Shown here: in pieces, positions 1 to 8,298 of the stretch
How positions within the stretch are numbered: position 1 is the first letter of the stretch
How the letters are laid out: every line of letters begins with the position of its first letter
From: an uncultured Eudoraea sp.
GTDB taxonomy: Bacteria > Bacteroidota > Bacteroidia > Flavobacteriales > Flavobacteriaceae
Assembly: GCF_947258925.1 (NCBI RefSeq)
Contig: NZ_CAMYKG010000023.1
Coordinates: forward strand, 1 to 41,900
Length of the DNA: 41,900 bases
Reading direction: 5' to 3'
Position numbers and translations under genes: made by a program
The notes under the pieces: model-generated
Seen by the model: only the letters and a program-made list of their open reading frames with translations
Databases searched by the model: none
Told to the model about the DNA's origin: nothing

Positions 1-420
1 GATGATCAAACAGCTTCTGAAGTAAATTCGGATGTCCCTGTTGATGTTGACGGAGACGGAAATACAGAAGCAACAGTGGAGGATGTAATACAGGACATAG
101 CACCTATTACATCCAAAGCCGCACGTATATTTTATCCCCCTTCAATAGCGGTAGATGCTTCCACAAATGGTGTAGGGTATACAGAAGACCTCTATGCACA
201 ATATATAGCCCAGTTTGGTACACCAACAGTAGCGAGTGCAGGTGCTCCCGCTGCTGTGCCAACATATGCAGCAACTGATTTATATTACTATGTAACCTAT
301 GCGGATCCGACCGTTTTTGCCAACATGAGCATTAATGCAAGCGGAGTCCTGACATATGATATTATTGGACAACCTGCAGATTACAATTCATTAATAAATG
401 TTGTATTTGTTGTTAAATAA
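1..420 (+). CDS. C-terminal part of a surface/secreted protein (5' truncated by window edge)
   Basis: The frame is open from base 1 to a TAA at 418-420, so only the last 139 residues are visible. The first residues are acidic (VDVDGDGN), like a calcium-binding or thrombospondin-3-type segment. The rest is rich in Ala, Thr and Tyr, with no membrane segment and no recognisable enzyme motif. The next gene begins 10 bases later and encodes a T9SS-exported adhesin, so this is probably a cell-surface partner in the same transcript. A GTG at 76 could be read as a start, but the frame continues upstream without a stop, so truncation by the window is the better reading. The exact family is not recognised. 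Confidence 0.7.
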   Translation, partial: DDQTASEVNSDVPVDVDGDGNTEATVEDVIQDIAPITSKAARIFYPPSIAVDASTNGVGYTEDLYAQYIAQFGTPTVASAGAPAAVPTYAATDLYYYVTYADPTVFANMSINASGVLTYDIIGQPADYNSLINVVFVVK

Positions 421-430
421 TAAGACATAA

Positions 431-2455
431 ATGTTCCAATTGGGTTTGAAGACAAACAGTTATCATCTTGTAGTCCTCAGTATTGTTATAACAGTACTGG
501 GGATTAGTGCATCCAATGCCCAGTTTTTACTTCAGGCACCTAACGGTGGTGATGAAAGTAATTATAGATGGTATGAAGCTTCCGATACCTCTACAGTGTT
601 AAGTACCGATTTCTTTTATGAGACGAGTACACCGGGAGTATATTTTGCTACTTATGATGGTACTTTATGTGGTTCAAATGCGAGCGATTATTTTATTTTA
701 ACGGATTGTACAGCTCCTGATAACCAGGTTACCCTGGATATTACTGCAAATGTAAGTGGAAGTGCTACGGTAAGCTGGAACCCTGCCGTTGCAGGCGATC
801 AGTTACAACCTGTAGTAACAGCTACCACCACGGTGGTTCGTTATACCGCTACCCTTACTAAAGCAGGTAATTCAATTGATTTGCCCGGCTTTACAGTGGT
901 TTGTCTACAGCAAGCGGCTACATTGGTTGACGATCTTATTGCATTAGATGAGGATACGTCTATAGTAGTCCCGATATATGATAATGATAGTGATCTCCCA
1001 ACCATAGGTTCTTTAACTACTACCAATCCTTCAAACGGTACCGTTAATATTAATGATAATGGTACTCCTAATGATCCCACCGATGATATTGTAACCTATA
1101 CACCGAATCCTGATTATAACGGACCGGATTCATTTGATTATACCGTCTGTAATACGACTGGGGATTGTAGCACTGCAACAGTTACGGTAGATGTGTTACC
1201 TATTGTTGATGCATTACCAGATTCTATAGCCACATTAGAAGATACTGCTGTTGATATAGACATTTTGGCAAATGATAATGATATACCTGCAATAGGAACT
1301 CTGACGAATACAAATCCGACTGATGGCACGGCAGTAATCAATGATAATGGTACTCCCGGAGATCCATCAGATGATAGTATCACATATACCCCTGATCCCG
1401 GATTTATAGGAACAGATTCATTTACATATACCTTATGCGATAGCTTGTCTAACTGCAGTACTGCTACTGTTACCATTCTGGTTAATCCAATTGGAGTAGA
1501 TCTTGATACAGATAATGATGGTATCGTAGATAGTTTTGAAGATTTGAATTTAGACGGGGATAATGATCCGGCGACAAACCCTACAGATACAGATGGTGAC
1601 GGTATTGCGGATTATCTGGATATAGATAGTGATGATGATGGTATTCCGGATAATGTTGAAGCACAAACCACCTCAGGATACATAGCACCAAGCGGTATAG
1701 ATGCTAATGGTAATGGCCTTGATGATGTCTATGAGAATGGTGGGGGATTAGGTCTTCTACCAGTGGATACAGATGGTGATGGTTTCCCGGACTATGTTGA
1801 TACGGATAGTGATAATGACAATGTGCCAGATAGCATTGAAGGGCATGATATGAATAATGACGGTATACCTGAGGTTGTATTTATAGGATCTGACAAGGAT
1901 AATGATGGTCTTGATGATGGCTATGAAGGTTATACATCCATAGATGACGATGTAAACGATGAACTGGATGATCCTTATGATATGTTGCCAAACACAGATG
2001 GTGATTCTGAATCTGATTATAGGGATACAGATGATGATGATGATCTTATACCCACGGCATCAGAGGATACTAATGGTGATGGTGATTTTACCAACGATGA
2101 TATAGACGCCGACGGTACACCAGATTATTTAGAGCCAAATGCCAGTGAAGAAGACATTGAGGTATTTAATGTGGTAACACCAAATGGTGACGGTGTTCAT
2201 GATGTCTTGGCTATAAACGGGCTTGAAGATTTCCCGGATAACACAATACGAATATACAACAGGTGGGGTGTACAGGTATATGCGACAAATGCTTACAATA
2301 CGCAGGGTAATGTCTTTGATGGCACTTCTGAAGGTAGAGCTACCATACAAGCGGACAACAAATTACCAGTAGGTACATATTTCTATATCCTGGATTATGT
2401 AAATGAAGATGGCGTGCAAAAATCGTTATCCGGATACATATACATTAATAGATAA
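431..2455 (+). CDS. Secreted adhesin with cadherin-like repeats, calcium repeats and a T9SS type B C-terminal domain
   Basis: The 674-residue protein begins with a signal peptide (about residues 1-30, ending SNAQ). An Ig-like segment follows to about 165. Next come two tandem cadherin-like modules (about 167-255 and 259-354), each with the pattern DEDT or EDTA, NDND or DNDS, NDNGTP and TYTP. Residues 356-575 are an Asp-rich thrombospondin-3-like array ([19 protein letters not shown] and similar) expected to bind calcium. The last 100 residues match the gliding motility-associated (CHU_C) type B sorting domain, with [25 protein letters not shown] and GTYFYILDY. The family predicts export by the type IX system and attachment at the cell surface. 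The PorP/SprF gene 4 bases downstream is the usual partner of such proteins. Confidence 0.93.
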   Translation: MFQLGLKTNSYHLVVLSIVITVLGISASNAQFLLQAPNGGDESNYRWYEASDTSTVLSTDFFYETSTPGVYFATYDGTLCGSNASDYFILTDCTAPDNQVTLDITANVSGSATVSWNPAVAGDQLQPVVTATTTVVRYTATLTKAGNSIDLPGFTVVCLQQAATLVDDLIALDEDTSIVVPIYDNDSDLPTIGSLTTTNPSNGTVNINDNGTPNDPTDDIVTYTPNPDYNGPDSFDYTVCNTTGDCSTATVTVDVLPIVDALPDSIATLEDTAVDIDILANDNDIPAIGTLTNTNPTDGTAVINDNGTPGDPSDDSITYTPDPGFIGTDSFTYTLCDSLSNCSTATVTILVNPIGVDLDTDNDGIVDSFEDLNLDGDNDPATNPTDTDGDGIADYLDIDSDDDGIPDNVEAQTTSGYIAPSGIDANGNGLDDVYENGGGLGLLPVDTDGDGFPDYVDTDSDNDNVPDSIEGHDMNNDGIPEVVFIGSDKDNDGLDDGYEGYTSIDDDVNDELDDPYDMLPNTDGDSESDYRDTDDDDDLIPTASEDTNGDGDFTNDDIDADGTPDYLEPNASEEDIEVFNVVTPNGDGVHDVLAINGLEDFPDNTIRIYNRWGVQVYATNAYNTQGNVFDGTSEGRATIQADNKLPVGTYFYILDYVNEDGVQKSLSGYIYINR

Positions 2456-2459
2456 ACCG

Positions 2460-3428
2460 ATGCTAAAATTGACACATAAAAAATATTTGCAAAGAAGTCT
2501 GACTGCTTTGTCTTTTCTTCTGGTTTTTCTATTGGCAGAAACTCTATGCGCTCAGCAAGATGCGCAATACACACAATATATGTACAACACGGTCAGTGTT
2601 AATCCGGCATATGCTGGTTCAAGAGGGCATATGAGCATTGCAGGCTTATATCGCTCGCAATGGGTAGGTTTAGATGGAGCGCCTAAAACACAGACTTTTA
2701 ATTTACACACCCCTTTGGGATACAGGGGAGCTGGGCTTGGATTTTCAATTGTAAATGACCAGATAGGTCCAACATCAGAAACCTATTTTGATCTTGACTT
2801 TTCTTATACGTTGCAACTGGCTAAAGAATCCAGATTATCTTTTGGGTTAAAAGCGAGTGCACATTTACTGGATATACGTTATTCTGAATTGAATCAGGAT
2901 GTTACAAATCCTGGTGGTCCGGATCCAACATTGCAACAAGATATTAGAAATAGGTTTTCACCTAATATAGGTGGAGGTGTTTACTACCATACTGAAAGAT
3001 TTTATGTTGGTTTATCAGTCCCAAGAATTTTAGAAACATCTCATTTTGACGAGTCGTCTCTTTCTACGGCTAAAGAGCAAATGAATTTTTACCTTATTAC
3101 AGGTTACGTATTTGATCTCAGTGCATTTTGGAAATTTAAACCTGCTCTTTTGGTAAAGGCCACACAAGGTGCTCCCTTGCAATTGGATTTATCGGCTAAT
3201 TTTATGTATAACGATAAGTTTATTATGGGTCTTGCCTACCGCTGGGATGCGGCGTTTAGTGCAATGGCGGGTTTTCAAATTTCTCCGGCATTTCTTTTAG
3301 GAGTGGCATACGATAGGGAGATTTCAGAATTAGGTCAGGCTGTTTTTAACGATGGTTCTTTCGAAATAATTTTGAGATATGACTTTATCAAGGTCAAAGG
3401 AAATGTTAAGTCTCCCCGCTTCTTTTAG
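2460..3428 (+). CDS. PorP/SprF family outer-membrane protein of type IX secretion
   Basis: This 322-residue protein has a signal peptide ending near AETLCAQQ, the typical QDAQYTQYMYN start of the mature protein and the NPAYAGSRG motif. It then has amphipathic strands and ends FEIILRYDF, as outer-membrane barrels do. PorP/SprF proteins are thought to help hold or export the adjacent T9SS type B adhesin (SprF for SprB). The frame could start at 2403, but that would overlap the adhesin. The ATG at 2460 puts the signal peptide at the N-terminus and leaves a 4-base gap after the adhesin stop, so it is preferred. The pair forms a secretion cassette. Confidence 0.93.
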   Translation: MLKLTHKKYLQRSLTALSFLLVFLLAETLCAQQDAQYTQYMYNTVSVNPAYAGSRGHMSIAGLYRSQWVGLDGAPKTQTFNLHTPLGYRGAGLGFSIVNDQIGPTSETYFDLDFSYTLQLAKESRLSFGLKASAHLLDIRYSELNQDVTNPGGPDPTLQQDIRNRFSPNIGGGVYYHTERFYVGLSVPRILETSHFDESSLSTAKEQMNFYLITGYVFDLSAFWKFKPALLVKATQGAPLQLDLSANFMYNDKFIMGLAYRWDAAFSAMAGFQISPAFLLGVAYDREISELGQAVFNDGSFEIILRYDFIKVKGNVKSPRFF

Positions 3429-3503
3429 CCTTTTTAGGATTCATTACAATCTCAAGACTTCAATTTTTTGATACTCTTAACCCAAAATATTGTGTAAAGG
3501 TGC

Positions 3504-3511
3504 TACTTTTG
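3504..3511 (+). promoter_or_regulatory. -7 box of the idi promoter, almost touching the start codon
   Basis: TACTTTTG fits the Bacteroidota -7 consensus TAnnTTTG and ends only 4 bases before the idi ATG at 3516. Transcription would begin at or next to the ATG, giving a leaderless or nearly leaderless mRNA. No good TTTG -33 box is seen at the usual distance. Confidence 0.5.
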
Positions 3512-3515
3512 CAAG

Positions 3516-4058
3516 ATGGAAAATAAAAAAGAGGAGAATGTTATTCTTGTAAATCAACAAGATGAGGAGATTGGTCTAATGGCAAAAATGGAGGCACATG
3601 AAAAGGCTGTTCTTCATAGGGCATTTTCAATTTTCATCATGAACAAAAATGGTGAGACGATGCTACAGCAAAGAGCTCAACATAAATATCATTCCCCCTT
3701 ATTGTGGACAAATACGTGTTGTAGTCATCAACGCCAGGGAGAAACCAATCTGCAGGCTGGTAAAAGAAGACTACAGGAGGAAATGGGTTTTCAAACAGAT
3801 TTAAAAGAACTTTTCTGGTTTATTTATAAGGCTCCCTTTGATAATGGGCTAACCGAACATGAACTTGATCATGTTATGATTGGGTATTATGATGATCCAC
3901 CTGCTATAAATAAAGATGAAGTAGCAGATTGGAAATGGATGCGTCCGGAACAAATAAAAAAAGATATTGGAGATAATCCTCAAAACTACACGGCGTGGTT
4001 TAAAATAATTTTCGAAAGATTTTATGATCATCTTGTGCAAAATCATCAAATGAAATGA
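3516..4058 (+). CDS. idi: Isopentenyl-diphosphate delta-isomerase, type 1
   Basis: The enzyme interconverts isopentenyl and dimethylallyl diphosphate in isoprenoid synthesis. The 180-residue protein is a Nudix-fold type 1 isomerase of normal length. The active-site cysteine segment TNTCCSHQ puts the catalytic Cys at residue 69. The Nudix-like stretch around residues 76-92 contains RRLQEEMGF, and TEHELDHV carries the expected catalytic Glu116. It is the first gene of an operon: its stop overlaps the queD start by 4 bases (ATGA). A -7 box directly precedes the ATG. There are no signs of damage. Confidence 0.95.
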   Translation: MENKKEENVILVNQQDEEIGLMAKMEAHEKAVLHRAFSIFIMNKNGETMLQQRAQHKYHSPLLWTNTCCSHQRQGETNLQAGKRRLQEEMGFQTDLKELFWFIYKAPFDNGLTEHELDHVMIGYYDDPPAINKDEVADWKWMRPEQIKKDIGDNPQNYTAWFKIIFERFYDHLVQNHQMK

Positions 4059-4462
4059 AAGTAAAAGTCAGCCGAAAGGCACATTTTAATGCAGCTCACC
4101 GCTTATACCATAAAGATTGGGATAATAAAAAGAACAATGAAGTTTTTGGAAAGTGTAATAACCCCAACTACCACGGACATAATTATGAATTGATTGTAAG
4201 CGTAACAGGAGAGATTGACAAGAATACAGGATTTGTAGTGGATATGAAAATCCTGAAAGATCTGATTAAATCCAAGGTTGAAGACGCCCTGGACCACAAA
4301 AACCTGAATGTCGAGGTTCCTGAGTTTGAAAAATTAATTCCAACAGCAGAAAATATATCCGTGGTTATCTACAATAAATTGCGACCACATATAGACTCAA
4401 GCAAGGATCTCGAAGTTATGCTTTATGAGACACCGCGTAATTTTGTTACTTACAGTGGATAA
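4055..4462 (+). CDS. queD: 6-carboxytetrahydropterin synthase / 6-pyruvoyl-tetrahydropterin synthase family (QueD)
   Basis: QueD converts 7,8-dihydroneopterin triphosphate to 6-carboxy-tetrahydropterin on the path to queuosine and other deazapurines. The zinc ligands are visible as His15 (FNAAHRL) and His40/His42 (YHGHNYEL). Cys34 in GKCNNPN is the expected catalytic cysteine. The DHKNLN motif and a late YETPRN glutamate complete the site. The length (135 residues) is normal. The start overlaps idi by 4 bases. A related pterin synthase role cannot be excluded from sequence alone, but the cysteine and the size favour QueD. Confidence 0.92.
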   Translation: MKVKVSRKAHFNAAHRLYHKDWDNKKNNEVFGKCNNPNYHGHNYELIVSVTGEIDKNTGFVVDMKILKDLIKSKVEDALDHKNLNVEVPEFEKLIPTAENISVVIYNKLRPHIDSSKDLEVMLYETPRNFVTYSG

Positions 4463-4465
4463 GTG

Positions 4466-4926
4466 ATGGGTCTCCGGATTGGGCAATATATTCCTGAATT
4501 TTCGCTCCCCTCTCAGGATGGTAACATATTTAAAAGTAATTAAGTTCTTGGTAAGAAACCTATGGCCATATTTTTTTACCCCAAAGATTTTACTCCGGGA
4601 TTTATAAAGGAAGTATGTTCATTCAGGGATAGTTACGAGGAATTCACCGAACTTGGTGCGTTAGTCATCGGGATTAGTTCGGATTCTGAAAATACTCATC
4701 GTAAATTTGCTTCAAAATATCGTTTACCATTTATTCATTTATCCGATACTGATAAAAAAGTTCGCAACTTAATTAATGTAGAAGACAAATTTTTCAATTT
4801 ACTGCCGTGAAGCGAAACGTATTTGGTGAATAGGTAAGGTAAAGTACTTATGGTATTTAACAGTATAGATGCCCAAAACATATGAGTGAGGCATTAGACG
4901 CACCGAAAAAGCAAATAAAAAAATGA
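4466..4926 (+). pseudogene. Decayed Bcp/PrxQ-type peroxiredoxin
   Basis: The ATG at 4466 opens a peroxiredoxin N-terminus (GQYIPEFSLPSQDG) that ends at TAA 4541-4543. The same frame continues with GKKPMAIFFYPKDFTPGF, then KEVCSFRDSYEEF. It stops again at TGA 4808-4810 and TAA 4835-4837. The C-terminal part (GKVLMVFNSIDAQ) then needs a frame change near 4876-4881 to continue as HMSEALDA, ending at TGA 4924-4926. The peroxidatic Cys of the family motif TPGC is replaced by Phe, while the second Cys (VCSF) remains. The restored frame ends in ATGA overlapping the manA start, so this was once an intact operon member. Three stops, one frameshift and loss of the catalytic Cys make function very unlikely. 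Confidence 0.88.
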
Positions 4927-5891
4927 ACTTATATCCGTTTAAATTTTATCCGATACTTAAAGAACGCCTCTGGGGTGGATCAAAACTTGGATCTGTACTT
5001 GGTAAAGACCTTAATAGTGATCTGGTTGGAGAGAGTTGGGAAATATCAGGGGTTGCCGGGGATGTTTCAATTGTCGCAAATGGCGTCTTAAAAGGGAATA
5101 CACTTATAGATTTAATTGATAAATTCCCTGAAGAGATTCTGGGGGAAAGTGTATTGGAACGATTTGGAAAAGAATTTCCTGTTTTAATAAAGTTTATCGA
5201 TGCTCATAAAGATCTTTCTGTACAGTTACATCCAAATGATGAACTTGCCCGAAAACGTCATAATTCGTTTGGAAAAACTGAAATGTGGTACGTTATGGAT
5301 GCAGATAAAGATGCTCAACTCATAGTAGGATTTAAAGAGGGCATTTCTAAAGAAACCTATATTGAAAGTTTAAAGAATGACAGTCTTTTAGAAAAATTAA
5401 ATTATGAAAATGTACGGGAGGGAGATGCATTTTTTATAAGCGCGGGCACAATTCATGCTATAGGGGCAGGAGTTTTGATAGCAGAAATTCAACAAACCTC
5501 CGACCTTACTTATAGAGTGTACGACTATAATCGAAAAGATGCCGAGGGAAATTTTCGGGAATTACATTCAGAATTATCGATTGATGCCATTAATTATGAA
5601 AGGCAAGAGGACTTTAGAATAAATTATGGCAAAGAACCGAATGTTTCTAACGAAATGGTAAATTGTCCATATTTTAAAACAAGCATTCTCAGTTTAGATA
5701 AGAGTTTAGAATTTGATGTTAGACACAGAGACTCATTTACCATTTATATGTGCCTTGAAGGGGATGCTAGTATAAAAAATGACTATGGTAATATAAATAT
5801 TAAAAAAGGGGAAACCGTATTGGTACCAGCTGTGACGACCACTATTTTGTTGGATACCGAGGGCGCTAAACTTTTAGAAATTACAATTTGA
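4923..5891 (+). CDS. manA: Mannose-6-phosphate isomerase, class I
   Basis: This zinc enzyme converts fructose-6-phosphate and mannose-6-phosphate and supplies mannose for glycans. The 322-residue protein belongs to the short cupin-type class I family. The expected zinc ligands are visible: Gln101 and His103 in SVQLHPND, Glu120 in KTEMWYV and His178 in SAGTIHAIG. Arg198 in TYRVYDY is the likely catalytic arginine. The start codon overlaps the ancestral stop of the peroxiredoxin pseudogene, so it was probably translated by coupling in the idi-queD operon. The C-terminal cupin half ends with a normal strand pattern. Confidence 0.94.
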   Translation: MNLYPFKFYPILKERLWGGSKLGSVLGKDLNSDLVGESWEISGVAGDVSIVANGVLKGNTLIDLIDKFPEEILGESVLERFGKEFPVLIKFIDAHKDLSVQLHPNDELARKRHNSFGKTEMWYVMDADKDAQLIVGFKEGISKETYIESLKNDSLLEKLNYENVREGDAFFISAGTIHAIGAGVLIAEIQQTSDLTYRVYDYNRKDAEGNFRELHSELSIDAINYERQEDFRINYGKEPNVSNEMVNCPYFKTSILSLDKSLEFDVRHRDSFTIYMCLEGDASIKNDYGNINIKKGETVLVPAVTTTILLDTEGAKLLEITI

Positions 5892-5923
5892 AAAAGTGTA
5901 TTTTTACACAAAATTAATGAGCT

Positions 5924-6193
5924 ATGGCAAATATTAGAGAATTAAAAAAGGATATAAATTACGTACTAGGGGATATCATTGAAGCGGTATATATAATTGA
6001 GGCTTCTAATGATAAGTCGGGTTCTAAAGAGGGCTCGGAGATTATTGATGGTGCCATTGGCACTTTTGATGATTTAATTTCGAAAGTAAATATGAAAGGG
6101 ATGGAAAACAGAAAGGCCCACCTTAAATCTGTACGCAAAGAACTGGAAGAAAAAGCCAGAGGCCTTGTAGACAAGCTTAATGCAATGGCTTAA
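5924..6193 (+). CDS. Small conserved helical protein of unknown function
   Basis: This is an 89-residue, charged and mostly helical protein without signal peptide, membrane segment or cysteine. It begins MANIRELKKDINYVLGDIIE, and its C-terminal third (about residues 63-86) is a Lys/Glu-rich helix with possible coiled-coil character. It starts 32 bases after manA on the same strand and ends 16 bases before a convergent gene. I think it is a small protein found across Flavobacteriia, but I do not recognise a named domain. Codon use and length argue for a real gene. Confidence 0.72.
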   Translation: MANIRELKKDINYVLGDIIEAVYIIEASNDKSGSKEGSEIIDGAIGTFDDLISKVNMKGMENRKAHLKSVRKELEEKARGLVDKLNAMA

Positions 6194-6209
6194 TTCCTTA
6201 CTGTTTACA

Positions 6210-6917
6210 TTAGTTGTTTTTTTGTTCTTCCAGATATTCCTGAAGTTCTCTGCCGTACTTCCCATTGGCAACTTCGGGACTTAGTGAATTATTGATAGAA
6301 TCTAGATAGATAATATTTGCATCCGGCACTTCCTTTAGGGCTATAAACGGTGCGATATGAGAATCTTTGTTATTTAAAGCAAAATTTAAAGCATAGAGAT
6401 AACCCCTGCGGATGTTATTATCACTTGCTCTTTGAATGGAATCTTGAATAAGTGAATCCTGAGGCGTTTCTGGATCATATGCAACCCTTAGAATTTCTAG
6501 ATTTTTCTCATTAAAACGAGACATGACATCCCTGTATTCCTCCAGCTTTTTATGCGTTTCCGAGCCTTCTATTTTTGCTTTGGTGTCAAATGTATCCCAG
6601 TTGGTATCAATGGTTATTGTCCCTGGTTCACCAAAGAATGTAATCCTGTCATTTATATCGTTGTTATCCTTTTTATCTAAGTATAAATAAAAAATCTCCG
6701 GACTTTCCAGTTCAGTTTTAAACAAGAAGGTGCCATCACCTTCTACCTTCAGGGAATCAATAATTACCAGGGCGGTATCCGGTATATGCTGAAGATAAAG
6801 TGTTCCTTTTTTTAAACCCTTCACATTACCCGTAACGGTCATGGTGTTTTTAGTATCCTTAGATCCACAAGATCCTAAAATGAAACAGCTTAGGACAGCA
6901 ATTATCAAATTTTTCAT
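6210..6917 (-). CDS. DUF4369-containing lipoprotein
   Basis: This is a 235-residue lipoprotein. Starting at ATG 6917 gives MKNLIIAVLSCFILGSCGSK, a signal peptide with the lipobox LGSC. An ATG 21 bases further upstream would lengthen the N-terminus and weaken the signal. The segment TVTGNVKGLKKGTLYLQHI and the following strand-rich region match DUF4369, which often precedes a thioredoxin domain in Bacteroidota. No CxxC motif follows, so the thioredoxin part is absent and the remainder (about 110-235) is helical. The function is unknown, with a likely periplasmic or outer-membrane location. Confidence 0.8.
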   Translation of the reverse strand: MKNLIIAVLSCFILGSCGSKDTKNTMTVTGNVKGLKKGTLYLQHIPDTALVIIDSLKVEGDGTFLFKTELESPEIFYLYLDKKDNNDINDRITFFGEPGTITIDTNWDTFDTKAKIEGSETHKKLEEYRDVMSRFNEKNLEILRVAYDPETPQDSLIQDSIQRASDNNIRRGYLYALNFALNNKDSHIAPFIALKEVPDANIIYLDSINNSLSPEVANGKYGRELQEYLEEQKNN

Positions 6918-6962
6918 AGAATAAAATTTCTGGCGCAAATATCAATAAAGTTTATTGGAAAT

Positions 6963-8225
6963 TTAAACTTTTGATGCTATTTCCATTAGCAATCCGCAGA
7001 TGTAAGCCCCTGCAGTACCTACGACATAACCTAATACGGCTAATAAAATCCCAACCGAAGTAAGGGAAGGATGAAACTCTGCAGCAACAATCGGTGCAGA
7101 TGCTGCTCCTCCCACATTAGCCTGACTGCCGACAGAGAGGAAAAAGTAAGGTGCTCTGATTATTTTGGCTACCAGAATTAACAACCCTGCATGTATGGAA
7201 ATCCAAATAAGACCAACCAGAATTAATCCGGGTTTGTCTAAGAAACTTCCCAAATCCATTTTCATACCAATGGTGGCGACCAGAATATAGATAAATAATC
7301 CACCAATTTTGCTGGCACCAGCACCTTCGTAATTTTTTGCTTTTGTGAAGGATAGGATGATACCTATAGTTGTTGCAAACACAACCATCCATAAAAATTT
7401 TGATCCTAATGAAGAAAGGGCTTTTTGCTTATTTCGAATAACTTCAAAATTTTCCTGCAAATATTCTGAAAAATGAAACCCGGCAAAATGTGCGATACCC
7501 ACTGCCGTAAATGCCAGACTCAACAAAATTATATAATCGTTAAGTGTGGTAACCCGGGTAATTTTGGCCGTATAATCGGAAACTTTTTGTTTAAGGGTTT
7601 CAATTGAAGAAGTATCGGCCTTCAACCACTTATCAATACGTTTAGTTTTACCAATACCCAAAAGTATTATTGCCATCCAAATATTGGCTACTACAATGTC
7701 TACTAATACCATATCTCCAAATTTTTTGGGATTATAGGCAAAGACTTCGAGCATTGCTGCTTGATTTGCACCACCACCAATCCAGCTACCTGCAATAGTA
7801 GACAAACCTCTCCAAACCGCATCAAAATCATTACCTCCCACCGTTTCAGGGGAAAAAGTAGAGACTATTAATATTGCGATAGGACCTCCTATAATAATAC
7901 CGACAGTACCCGTTAAGAACATAATCAACGCCTTGGATCCCAGATTCAGTATTGCTTGAAGATCTATGCTCAGGGTCATAAGAACAAGAGCGGCAGGCAG
8001 TAAATACCTGCTGGCAATATAATAGAGCTTTGAGTTTTCTTCTGAAATTAGACCCGAACTGGTCAAAATGGCAGGAAGGAGGTAGCACATTAACAAAGTT
8101 GGAACAACAGCGTAGAATTTTTTCCAAAACCCGGTTTTAATGGAAGAAGTGTAAAAAACAAATCCTAGACAGAGGCATAACAAACCAAAAATTACGGTGT
8201 CCTCAGTTATTGGCAGATGGTTCAT
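6963..8225 (-). CDS. DUF819 family integral membrane protein
   Basis: The 420-residue protein has about ten or more hydrophobic segments from residue 12 to the end. Gly-rich stretches such as GSWIGGGANQAAM and SVGSQANVGGAASAP occur in both halves, as in DUF819 (YjcL-like) proteins, which resemble two-repeat carrier folds. The substrate is unknown. A charged, weakly hydrophobic stretch around residues 195-215 separates the two halves. TATATTTG on the minus strand (8254-8261) fits a -7 box upstream of the start. The DUF4369 lipoprotein follows 45 bases downstream on the same strand and could be co-transcribed. Confidence 0.85.
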   Translation of the reverse strand: MNHLPITEDTVIFGLLCLCLGFVFYTSSIKTGFWKKFYAVVPTLLMCYLLPAILTSSGLISEENSKLYYIASRYLLPAALVLMTLSIDLQAILNLGSKALIMFLTGTVGIIIGGPIAILIVSTFSPETVGGNDFDAVWRGLSTIAGSWIGGGANQAAMLEVFAYNPKKFGDMVLVDIVVANIWMAIILLGIGKTKRIDKWLKADTSSIETLKQKVSDYTAKITRVTTLNDYIILLSLAFTAVGIAHFAGFHFSEYLQENFEVIRNKQKALSSLGSKFLWMVVFATTIGIILSFTKAKNYEGAGASKIGGLFIYILVATIGMKMDLGSFLDKPGLILVGLIWISIHAGLLILVAKIIRAPYFFLSVGSQANVGGAASAPIVAAEFHPSLTSVGILLAVLGYVVGTAGAYICGLLMEIASKV

Positions 8226-8298
8226 GGAAGATTATTTAATGATGACAAGCTTTCAAATATAATGAAATTAGGTGGGGCTACTTGCTATAAAAAGGAAC

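Noticed and set aside
2403..2459. Upstream ATG for the PorP/SprF gene
   Set aside because: It overlaps the adhesin coding end and puts 19 residues before the signal peptide. ATG 2460 fits better.
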